Part shown: in pieces, positions 55,010 through 64,000 of the stretch
How the letters are laid out: each line of letters opens with the position of its first letter
Position numbering within the stretch: the stretch's first letter is position 1
Made by a program: the position numbers and the translations under genes
Notes under the pieces: generated by a model
What the model was told of the DNA's origin: nothing
Seen by the model: only the letters and a program-made list of their open reading frames with translations
Database searches by the model: none
DNA from: Massospora cicadina
Lineage: Eukaryota; Entomophthoromycota; Entomophthoromycetes; Entomophthorales; Entomophthoraceae
Assembly: GCA_022478985.1 (NCBI GenBank)
Contig: JAKSZP010015890.1
Location: 116,156-180,155 of the forward strand
Direction: 5' to 3'
Length of the DNA: 64,000 nt

Positions 55010-56350
55010 TATTGTGAGGACATCCACTTTGTCCGCTTGACCTAAAAGACTTTGTAACTCTCATACAAATGTGGTCTGGACTCCTTCAATTCCTCAATGG
55101 GTACCGCCACTTGAACTGCAGTCAACTTGGGGGACATGGTAGAAACGGGATCCTCAAATGATTCTAACTATTAAGCATAAGGGTTTAAAACTACTTTGTC
55201 CGCCAACTCAGTGACCATTTTTTCTAGGAGTGGGTGGTAACCGCTGCACTAACAGTTTTTTACTCTGAGACTGCTGAAGGCAGCTTGGCGGAATCACTCA
55301 AACATTGCAAAGGAGAATGTTATGGTGATTTACTTCTCAGAATTTTGTTAGATGAGGCGGAAATAGAAAATTTAAATTCTACTACGCCCTGGATTTTCTC
55401 ACCTCATCATCATCCATGGGGTGCGCTTATGAACTCTAGGCTTCTTGCTTTGCTTAGTGCAGCGGTTAGCATAATGTCCCAATTTTTTTCAGTAATTTCA
55501 AATAATCTTGCTAACGTCCAATCTCAGGCCAATGGTCTTAAGTCAGAGGTGATGGAAACTCTTTTCTTGGATAAACAGCCCTAGATCACAGTTTGCGGGG
55601 CTCTTGATAGCACTTGTTAGGTTTCACAAAATTATTGGGTGCAACAATGGAGATAATTCACCATGAGAGTAATGTCATTTTTTCTCGTTCAGCACAAGAT
55701 GCATTACCTGATATAGGTCTTGATAAGGATTGCAAATATGGTGGAGAGCGATTTGTGCATTAAAGTCATTAATCACATTAGCCCCTTCCAGCGTTTGAGC
55801 TTCAACATAAAGCCTTTCGTCAAAAGCTTTCATTATTTCATTTTTCTTAGAACAGATTTTAAGAAAATTAGATTTGTGTGTGGTCATCCGTTCTGGACCA
55901 CCAAATACCTTGATGAGAAGGTCCTTGGCGCTAGGGTAGGTAATGCCAACCTTCTGTAATTTAGGCATCACTAACCCCAAAATTTGTTTTGTCCAGCTAG
56001 TTTATGACATTCGCCAATATAGTATTCTCTGATGCTTAGGCTATGGTAATCTCAATGAGACAAATAAAATTATGTGTATTGTCATTTTTCAAAACTTTGG
56101 CAAATAGAGTATTCACATTAACAGAAAGTTATGCTGATAAGAATGAAGGCCCTGGTTTGCCCCTACTTTGCTTCCCAGTTGGTAAAGCCAAGACGTTGGC
56201 GTGGACTGGTCTGGAATACTGATGCAGCTTGATTAGAAGTACCTACAGAATTAGGTTTAGTGGCACCAGTGGAAGAACATGCAGGGTGAACTGGATGTTC
56301 AAAATTATTCAAGTCATGTGGCTCAGGGGGAGGAGTCGCCAATTTTTAGG
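55010..56350 (-). pseudogene. Gag region, gypsy C
   Basis: Frame 55675-55980 has YPSAKDLLIKVFGGPERMTT, SNFLKICSKKNEIMKAFDER and LYVEAQTLEGANVINDFNAQ, the capsid pattern seen in gypsy A (ALIKEFGSEK, ESIKDFAHQFYWEAQTL). The plus-strand frame 55234-55584 over the rest of the region has no known motif and is probably antisense. No zinc knuckle could be found. Confidence 0.6.
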
Positions 56351-56397
56351 CTGAGAGTGGCTCCAGTTCCTATAGTAAAGTTAAATACCATAGGCAA

Positions 56398-56866
56398 TGT
56401 TAATTCTCAGTGTAAAGGCTTGATTCCGCCGAGTTAGTTTACACCAGGTATTAGCCACTGAGCAACTAAATTGGATGATATGAAGATCGCCAAATCTAAT
56501 AAAACCTGATAAATGATATATGGAGTGATCTCCCCTATAGACCCTATATTAATTTTTAATAATTGCAGACTTATCTGCCACAAGCTACTAAAAAACCTCC
56601 TACTCAATCCTCTGTTCAACTCTTTAAATCTCAGTCCCCCAAGATGGATGCATCCTTGGCTTGGTAATCTGCTAGCATTTTCCCTCTTCTAGTTCTCATC
56701 TATCTCAAAATCTTAGCATAATTTCCCTCTTTTCACTGAGTGGTTGACACTTCAATCAATTTGCTTTTCATATATATTTTCTATCAGTCTCGAGACTCAT
56801 CTTGAGTCCCATTTCTGATCCGCCAGAATGGGTAGCATATCATCCAGTCATATTAACTTCTCAGCA
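56398..56866 (-). repeat. 3' LTR of gypsy D
   Basis: On the minus strand it starts TGCTGAGAAG and ends GAGAATTAACA. Plus-strand blocks such as taataattgcagacttatct and caactctttaaatctcagtc are identical in the other LTR. The CCCCCCTTTGACTGG stretch next to it is the likely polypurine tract on the minus strand. Confidence 0.92.
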
Positions 56867-56996
56867 TTACCCCCCTTTGACTGGATGATATGCTCTTATT
56901 GCTTATATGCTCAAAAGAACTTTGCGTGAACTCATTTGATAATCTGCCCCCCCTCAGGTTCCTTAATGGTGTAGGCGTCCATGCCAGTCTTCTTGA

Positions 56997-57224
56997 TTAT
57001 CTCAAATGGCCCATACAGACGTTAGAGAGCTTGTTTTTCCGCCCAAATCCGTGTTGGCCATGGAATAAGACATGATCTCCTACAGCAAATAGTGGATGTC
57101 CGCTCCATCTTTTATGGTTGGCCACCTGATTGCGAATCTTCTTGGCCAAACTGATGGAATAGGCTTCCATTTGTAGCTTGATCAGAATTTCCGTAAGATT
57201 TATCAAATATCTCTGAGGGTCCAC
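56997..57224 (-). pseudogene. Integrase C-terminal region, gypsy D
   Basis: The frame has EAYSISLAKKIRNQVANHKR and FAVGDHVLFHGQHGFGRKNK, the basic region and the VGDxVL motif of gypsy integrases before the GPY-type end. A frame break separates it from the core at 57378. Confidence 0.72.
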
Positions 57225-57377
57225 ACCACCAGTGTTCTCTACACATTAGTAAAGCAAGGCAAGAAGAGCCAGATGTTGACCATACAGCAGTTGGAAAGGA
57301 CTCTTACCAGTGGACAAATGGTAGCTTATATTATATGCAAACACAGCTGTAGGTAGAAAGGTACTCCATTCTGAGGG

Positions 57378-58089
57378 TCAATAATTTACCAACTTATGGA
57401 GTATGTTCACTAAGGTTCTGTTGACCCATTCCATCGTTCCATTTGATTCCAGATGGTAGAAGTTAGTCAAAACTCCGCGGATCTCCATCAACTTGTTCAG
57501 CTTAAGCAAGATGTGCAAAGTGAAATTGGTTCTGTTGTTCGTTAGAATGAACTGCAGGCAATCATGTCGCTGTATAACGCACTTCATTATAAATTTGGCA
57601 GTAGTGACCGCTCCAAAGTTGTTAATGGTCCTGGCCTCCACCCATCTTGTCAAATGATCAATTGCAATGATTATATACTTAGATCGGTTAGCTAGTTGAA
57701 AGAGGTCCCACTACATTGAGGGAAACAGTGTGCCAGGTAAACTGAGGCTTAACCAGATGGTATGTGGTCTTCTTGTGGTAAGGCTTTTCCATTTGACACT
57801 GATGGCAACAACTAACAGTTTCCAATACATCATAATGCATGCTCTCCCAGTAGTAGTGGGGTTGTAAAAACTCCAACGTCTTCTGCATTCCTCCATGTCC
57901 TACCACCCAATGGGCTTCCATAATAATCACAGGTCTAGAGGAAGATTTAGGGAAACTCAGCATTGAGCCTCCAATCTGCTTATATAGTTCCCCCTCACAT
58001 AGGAAAGTATCCTGCCTAAGCCCATCTATTACCTTGATTACTTGCGATTGCTCATCATGATATTGGTTCACCACAATATTCTCATACAT
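57378..58089 (-). pseudogene. H2C2 zinc finger and integrase core, gypsy D
   Basis: Frame 57688-58089 has HWVVGHGGMQKTLEFLQPHY and SCCHQCQMEKPYHKK, a complete H-x3-H and C-x2-C finger, then SLNVVGPL, where the first catalytic Asp is Asn. Frame 57378-57653 has FILTNNRTNF, where the second Asp is also Asn, and NGTMEWVNRTL with Glu kept. Both Asp losses are Asp to Asn. A short break near 57680 separates the frames. Confidence 0.82.
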
Positions 58090-58099
58090 AATGTTGCCA

Positions 58100-58560
58100 A
58101 TCTCGCTGTGATAGCAACCATTGGTAGTCAGGAAAGAAAATATGCATTTTGATGTTTGCTCCCAGATGTTTTATAATCTCAAAATTTTACGCTCGGAGCT
58201 TTAATGCCCAACGTGTGAGCTATCCTTCCAGTTCACAAAGATTCTGCAGCTAGTGAAAGGAAACGTGATCTGTTAGCACTTGGAATTTTACCCCATGTAG
58301 ATATACCTGAAACTGTTTGTATGCGTAAATCACCGCCAAGCACTCCCACTCGGTCATAGTGTAGTTTCATTTGTGACAGTTCAAGATTTGACTACAAAAT
58401 GCGACAGGATGCTCCACGCTGTCATCATCCTTCTGGGATAATAATTCCCCTATAGCGGAGAGAGATGCATCCGTTTGTACTATAGATTGTTTGTGAAAGT
58501 TGGCATATTGTAAAATGGATGCACTTGCTAATGCGGTTTGTAACGCATTAAAAGCGTTTT
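58100..58560 (-). pseudogene. RNase H domain, gypsy D
   Basis: The minus-strand reading shows VIYAYKQFQVYLHGVKFQVL, LTDHVSFH and WALKLRA followed by FEI, with stops between them. It sits between reverse transcriptase and the H2C2 finger, as in B. Confidence 0.65.
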
Positions 58561-58596
58561 GTCATTGTCCCATCCAATTGAAAGAGGAATTGTTCT

Positions 58597-59285
58597 TTAG
58601 CAAATCAAAAAGAAGTGCCTAGATACAACTGAAGTTGGGAATGAACTGTCAGTAGTACTGACCATCCTCAGAAACACTTTAATACCCCGTTTATTACCTG
58701 GACAAGCCATCTTGCTTATTGCTTCCACCTTATCCAGCTGCGGTTTAAGCCCTTTTGAATCCACTAAGAACTCAGGTAATTTAATTGTTTTTTTTAAAAA
58801 GTGACACTTCCGAGGCTTGATTTTGATATTAGCATTTTCAAGGCGATGGAACACTTTTTCCAAGTGGGCAAGGTGCTCTGTAAACGTCCATGAGAATTCA
58901 TTGTTATTAAGGTAAACTAAAACGCAGGGCAGCTTTAGTTCACCTAAAATCGTATTCATAGCACGCTGGAACGTAGCCAGGGCATTGCATAAACCCTTTG
59001 GCAAGTGTGTCAGCTGAAATAACCCCTTAAAACTGATAATAGCACATTTCTCCATTCCACCAATGGCAATTTAATCTGCCAATACCCTGAGATCAGATCC
59101 ATGGTGGAAAAATAACTTGCCCCACCTAATTGATCCAACGCATCATCAATCTGTGGAAGAGGGTAGAAATCCTTTTTTGTTGTCTTATTAAGCTTTTGAT
59201 AGTCAATAACCACCTTATTTGTGCCATCTTTTTTTTTTACAATGAGCACCTGCAATGCCCACGGACTGTTTGACAGCTTGGGCAT
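58597..59285 (-). pseudogene. Reverse transcriptase, gypsy D
   Basis: Frame 59010-59285 has [50 protein letters not shown] and [13 protein letters not shown]. Frame 58597-59055 continues with THLPKGLCNALATFQRAMNT, LPCVLVYLNNNEFSWTFTEH and VDSKGLKPQLDKVEAISKM. The active box YLDD is YLNN, so both Asp residues are lost. One frameshift near 59040. Confidence 0.87.
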
Positions 59286-60002
59286 CCCTTGTTTAATAAG
59301 TGTATTTACCTCATTGGAGACAACCTCTTCCGCCGCCTTTAAACGCCTAATAGGCCATAATCAAATCGGAGGGTGATCCCCCATATCTATCCAATGTACC
59401 ACTTTTTGGGCGCACCCCAAATCATGATTTTTATATGTGAAAATATCCTGAGATTTTTCAAATAAAGCTATAGCCTTATCTTGCTGTTCTGCAGATAGTA
59501 CAGCAAGCGCTTCCTAAGGAACCACGGTCAATACGCCAAATGGAGAGCTTATCAGTAGTCCGAGATCCTCCCATGAGCCAAAATCATGAATATGGCATAA
59601 TTTCTCTATGAGAACTAAGTGTAGGTAAGCCACCACTTGGTGCTACTGGATCATTATCATCTCCTTCTGTAAACTCGCTAGCAGCACTTTCACCTCCCCA
59701 TTCCCAGGTAGCAGTAGCCCTGGAGCCACATGTGGTTCAAAAATGAGTGCTAGTGAGGAGCCATAATTTCCCCATATAGTCCTTTAGGGATGTCAATTTC
59801 AGGCTAAGTTCCTACTATGCACTGATGTCCAGATGGTAGGTTCAAAGCGCTTGCTGCTTGAAGCGGAATCCCTTTATACTCATAAACCTGGCTGTGAAGG
59901 GCTCTAGTTCTCCACTTCATTTGCTGATATCATACAGAAATCACTCCATCGCTGTACGCTAGATTGATTTGACTAGAGCGGAATAAATCTGTTGGGATTC
60001 CA

Positions 60003-60476
60003 CTAGAGGTAAAATAAATGTAATCTGTTGTCCCAAAATATTAAGGGTTTCTCCGCCATATCTATCACAGCTCCAAATCTCCTCATAAATGCCACACTGA
60101 TCAACATATTGTAGTTATTGATTGGTAGAACCACCACTGGAGCAGAAGCCCTTAATGACCCAAATTGTAAAGGCAACGCGCTATATGCTTCTATGGACAC
60201 AGTACTATGCGTCCCCGCAGTTCCATATACTACTTGGTGGTCCACATCCGGTTTCAACAGAAGCTTAGCCACCAACCTGGTAGAAATTATGTTCACAAGG
60301 CCCCCCTTGTCTATGATAGTGCGTATTTTTGTGTTCTGAATGAAAATGTCACAGTAAGGGCACTCCAAGTAAGAGGAACCATCGTGTTTATTATGTGGAC
60401 ATCCAAAGGCTTTTTTGTTATTCAGAAATGATGAAATGCCCATACTGAATAATGATACTTTATAGCAATTTTTCAA
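60003..60476 (-). pseudogene. Aspartic protease region, gypsy D
   Basis: The 157-codon frame has IRTIIDKGGLVNIISTRLVA, the active-site block with DTG changed to DKG. Then come GTAGTHSTVSIEAYSALPLQ and NNYNMLISVAFMRRFGAVID, the second half of the domain. Residues 59286-60002 between it and the reverse transcriptase are decayed linker. Confidence 0.78.
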
Positions 60477-63056
60477 CTAAAATTGATACATTAACTCCTA
60501 CTAAAGAGGCAACGTCCTTAGAGGGATCTGCGTTGCTCGTGTCAGTTTGTTCCACGATCTGACATGCATATGGCTTCTGCACATCTTGGCGGAACTCAGA
60601 GCTTGGGGGTGAATAATCACTCTCTGGAAGGGAATCAGGGGTATCCATCAGAAGCTGTTGGTATAGCAAATCATCCAGCTGAGTTCCAAATCCTACGAGA
60701 AGAGATGCTTGGGAATTGTTGGGTACAATTGAATTGGCTTAGCAGATGTAGAGCATCCTTTCTCTACTCTGCTTGAGCTTTTCCCTGCTCAATCTTCTCA
60801 AATGGCATCACATACACCTGCAGTTTGCTAGAAAAATTGCCCGATAATGCCCTCTTCATCCGCACTGGAATCAAGTATTTATAAAGGGTTCACATATAAC
60901 TTGCAGCGGGAGGACCAGTTCAAAGATTAACAGTATTGTTCAAAGGTCAGGGATAAACCGGCGAAGCGCACATAGGCTGAAAAGGATCCACTGATTTATA
61001 TGATGGATGAATGTGTTCCAGTGGTTGATAGCTCAGTCGCTGCATCCCATATCCCAAGGGTTTGCTGCGGTGACAGCAGGGGTCTTTTTGGCTACATTAG
61101 GAGCGCTGGACATGGCGGAGAGTCAACATAAGGTGTTCATGATTTGAATAAGCCTTGTATCTTCGTCAATAATGTGAGACATAGTGTTATGTAATTCCCA
61201 ATAAGGTTTGACAGCCGCCGTCATCACTATAATGACATCCTCAGTGGATAAAATGTTAGCTTCAAGTAACAAATGCGCTTCCGCTGAGAATCATTCAGCA
61301 AATTCTAACAGGGACTCATTTTAGTGGAACTGTATGGTCAGGAAGTTGATCTTTCATTGAGCCATCTTGGCCGCGCCCCCAAACAGCTGGAGAACCATCG
61401 CTTTTACTTCTTTATAATATACTAAGCTATTTGGAAGGTAGCAGTTAACTTGATTGGTGCTTTCCACATTCAAAGAGGGCAGCAAAGGTTTTGCTTTCCA
61501 CTGATCAGAAGCCCCTTCCATGGTGAATTTAAATTTCTTAAAGTAGTCGTGAATAATCTCATCACAGCTGAAGGGTGGTAATTTATCAATTCAAACAGCT
61601 TCGCCTTGGTCCGAGCTCTAGCTACAAGGAGCAGTCAAATTGGGTTCTGAGTGATTAGGGGAACCACCCCCTTGTGAACTATCATAAGGATGGGAGGATG
61701 GAATCAAATCTGCTGAAATGGATTTAGAAGAAAGAGTGTCACATGGAGGGTCAACCATAACTCCTGAGGGATACTCATTAGCTGATCCATAGCATTCTTC
61801 CCCCAAATCACCACTAACTGCACCACTTCCCCCAACTCTGGAGTGCTCAGAAAAATGTTCGCTGATTATCTGTTCTGTTTTAATCAAATATCATCTAAAC
61901 CGTCCATCCTGAAATTCTTGCAGCATCTCATATTAATGTTGCAAGTCCCAACGAAATTCCCACACAGCGTCCAGTTTTCAATCCACTGCCTGTAGTCATT
62001 AGTGGACATCCTCCACTGTGTTCTGCATTCTTTCATGCTGCCTGCTAGCGTTACATGCCTTTCAATTTAGCGTTCTTTATCTGTTTAATGAGGTCAGCTT
62101 GTTCTCACACCAATTCCTCATGGGCCATTGAAGGGTATCAAATCATACTTGCATGTCCGCGATATCTCTCATCTCACTAGTTTGAAGAGGAATAGCTTAA
62201 CTGCGCTCAGCCTGGCTAATGACTTCCAATTGTGTAACCTGACGTATTAGCTGGAGATATTTGGGGGACATCAACAAAAGGATGAGCACATTATCTATTG
62301 TCCCCTGATTACTCCACTCGATGTAAAGTTGGCTAAATTCAGCTGCTAAGGAACTGACATGATCTGTTACTCACCATTCCGTCAGTGTTATCCTTTCCCT
62401 AATATGAGCTATTGCGTCTTTAAGCGCTTCTGCCCATTCTGCTAGGTCTGCCATAAAGCGCTTGGTACTGCTTCCCAACGTTATTACGTCCCAAATCCAT
62501 TCCACCAATAAACCATACCAATCCAACAGTTCTCCTATCACCTGAGATAACTCTAGATTCAACTGTGGCACAAAACGTCCAACTGACAGCGGACATCCCA
62601 AACACAGCGTTCCACCTGTACCAGCGCCCCCTGCACCTCCAAAAAAGAGCTATCAAGGCGGTCAAGCAGGAGGCAAGTATCATTCTGCTGGGTTTGAACG
62701 AACTGCATTACATCCCCAATCTCAATATTGTGGCGAGCCAGCACATGCAGTAGCTGGCAGATAGATGGTTGCACATAGGTGACTAGAAACTCCTCGGTTC
62801 TTTGGGTACTAAGTTGATGAGACAACCCCATTGTAGTTGCATCCAGATAGGACATATACAATGCATAGCAGTTTCCTTGGTCCCATTGATTGTAAAACAA
62901 ACTCAAGGCATGCTCCCCAACCTCATCTTCATAGAGTTGATACCCCTGCAGAATCCATTCCATAATGTCACTCAGCTGCTGAGGGGTCACATTTGTAGAG
63001 CGACCTTGTTGGTCAGCCGTCATCCCAGGACAAGTTTTTAATTGCAAATTGACCAT
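60477..63056 (-). pseudogene. Gag, gypsy D
   Basis: ATG 63056 opens a 165-codon frame (MVNLQLKTCPGMTADQQGRS) with heptad-like Leu/Ile spacing (ICQLLHVLARHNIEIGDVMQ), probably coiled coil. It breaks near 62560 and continues in 62371-62601. Frame 61618-61887 is acidic and Ser-rich, frames around 61200-61560 should be capsid, and 60460-60669 is the end of Gag. No collagen-like repeat is present. The start follows the primer binding site by about 165 bases, a plausible leader. Confidence 0.62.
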
Positions 63057-63238
63057 AGCATCTTCATCACCTAGCTTGGTTACTATAAGTACTGGTTTTT
63101 CATTAGATACTTCCCGCGCTTTCTCAGCGTATTGGGTGCATCAGCCCAATCAAATTATGCCATAATGAGTGAGGGCTTGTCATTTTACCCTAGCGTCAAT
63201 AACTACAGTTGACCAGTGGCCCCTGAAGTGAGCACCAC

Positions 63239-63717
63239 TATTAATTCTCAGCATAAAGGCTTGATCCCTCTGAGTTAGTTTACACAGGGTATTCGCCTCT
63301 GAACAACCAAATTGGATGATTGAAGATTGCTGACTCTAATAAAACCTGTTAAAAGATATATGGAGTGATCACCCCTATTGACCCTTTATTAGTCTTCTAA
63401 TAATTGCAGACTTATCTGCCACAACCTACTAAAATAAAAAGACCTCATCCTTGATCCTCTGTTCAACTCTTTAAATCTCAGTCCCCCAAGCCAGATGCAT
63501 CCTCAGATTGGTAATCTCCTATTTTGTTTTCCCTTTTCTAGGAGTTCTCGTCTATCTTGAAATCTTGGCATAATTTCCCTCAAATAACTGAGCGGTTAAC
63601 ACTTTTATCTATTTAATTTTCATATATCTTTTCCATCAATTTCGAGACACATCTCAATTCCCACTCTGATCCTCCATAATGGGTATCTTATTGTTCAGTC
63701 ATATCAACTTCTTGACA
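63239..63717 (-). repeat. 5' LTR of gypsy D
   Basis: On the minus strand it starts TGTCAAGAAG and ends GAGAATTAATA. One base inside, from 63237 down, is the primer binding site TGGTGCTCACTTCAGGGG. Confidence 0.92.
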
Positions 63718-63722
63718 GGCAA

Positions 63723-64000
63723 TTCTATCATTCACTCCACTTCATTGCCCTTATTATTTGCACCCAACAACAAAAATTTGGGTTCCTCATTGGTTATATT
63801 ACCAGCCTGGATGGCTGATTGACTATTTAAATAGTTTCACATGGTATTGACATGGGGGCTCTCATCCTGTAATTGAAGCACATATTTTCAACTTTTTGGT
63901 GGAGGCCAAGAATTCCGCTTTCATATTGATGTTCTTGTTCACTGGGCACCTAACCTTCTGTCCCTGGGTTTTTCTTCAAGGTCTAAGGCCTTAAATAGTT
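63723..64000. other. Unrecognised DNA to the right of gypsy D
   Basis: This may be the continuation of gypsy C, which gypsy D interrupted, but no motif confirms it. No long open frame. Confidence 0.4.

Larger units (their letters stand above)
49560..56397 (-). mobile_element. Ty3/gypsy-type retrotransposon relic C
   Basis: Minus-strand order from right to left: gag (55010-56350), protease (54712-54960), reverse transcriptase (about 53500-54068), RNase H (about 52700-53000), integrase (51840-52450 and 49640-49860). The integrase is split by NLE copy 2. Gypsy D inserted at its right end, so the remainder may continue at 63718. LTRs were not identified and both ends are approximate. It is highly decayed. 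Confidence 0.7.
56398..63717 (-). mobile_element. Complete Ty3/gypsy-type LTR retrotransposon D
   Basis: LTRs at 56398-56866 and 63239-63717 (469 and 479 bp) are flanked by an exact 5-bp duplication, GGCAA, at 56393-56397 and 63718-63722. It is 7.3 kb long, not interrupted by other elements, with gag, protease, reverse transcriptase, RNase H and integrase in order on the minus strand. All catalytic sites that can be read are mutated. It is inserted in or beside gypsy C. Confidence 0.94.

Noticed and set aside
55234..55584. Plus-strand 116-codon frame as a host gene
   Set aside because: It lies antisense in the gag region of gypsy C and has no recognisable motif.
1..64000. CRISPR array, rRNA, tRNA genes or bacterial operons
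   Set aside because: No regularly spaced repeats and no rRNA were seen. The only tRNA-like sequence is the SINE head, and the retroelement content is eukaryotic.

Overview
This window is eukaryotic repeat DNA with no recognisable host gene. Almost everything that can be identified is a retroelement: L1-like LINEs with an AP-type endonuclease, Ty3/gypsy-type LTR retrotransposons, a tRNA-derived SINE, and a short LINE-like element that carries only a first ORF. The species cannot be named. A transposon-bloated fungus is plausible, because the chromovirus-like pol relic at 3521-4072 resembles fungal elements and loss of catalytic Asp codons by G-to-A changes fits RIP-like decay. A plant or alga is not excluded.

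Layout. 1-4883: unrecognised DNA with one SINE (1027-1314, minus) and a chromovirus-like pol relic. 4884-10165: full-length LINE-a copy 1 (minus, exact 16-bp TSD). 10290-25005: an ORF1-only element (NLE copy 1) split by gypsy element A (11041-22658, minus), which itself holds full-length LINE-b copy 1 (15333-20562, plus, exact 18-bp TSD); its 3' part also holds a 5'-truncated LINE-a (23446-24582, exact 16-bp TSD). 25019-26596: unrecognised DNA. 26602-48456: gypsy element B (minus, exact 5-bp TSD ATGGT). It holds LINE-a copy 3 (31511-47294, plus), which is broken by LINE-a copy 2 (32399-37672, minus) and LINE-b copy 2 (37702-42927, minus) placed side by side. About 49560-56397: gypsy relic C (minus), holding NLE copy 2 (49891-51827, plus). 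56398-63717: gypsy element D (minus, exact TSD GGCAA). After 63722 nothing is recognised.

How the parts relate. The two LINE families carry ORF1 (RNA-binding type with a CX2CX4HX4C knuckle) and ORF2 (endonuclease, reverse transcriptase, C-terminal CX2CX7HX4C knuckle and a conserved tail). The NLE keeps only an ORF1-type protein, and the SINE has a tRNA-like head. All four families end in the same 3' motif, around GGTYGGCTTRCCTC followed by AAATAAA-like sequence. That suggests the LINE reverse transcriptase recognises this tail and mobilises the NLE and SINE in trans. Gypsy elements A, B and D share one primer-binding-site sequence. Gag of element A contains a collagen-like Gly-X-Y repeat.

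All pol and gag frames show stops, frameshifts or lost catalytic residues, so the copies are probably inactive. The best preserved domain is the endonuclease at 35419-36156. Insertion boundaries are supported by target-site duplications read directly from the sequence; protein assignments rest on motif recognition without database searches.
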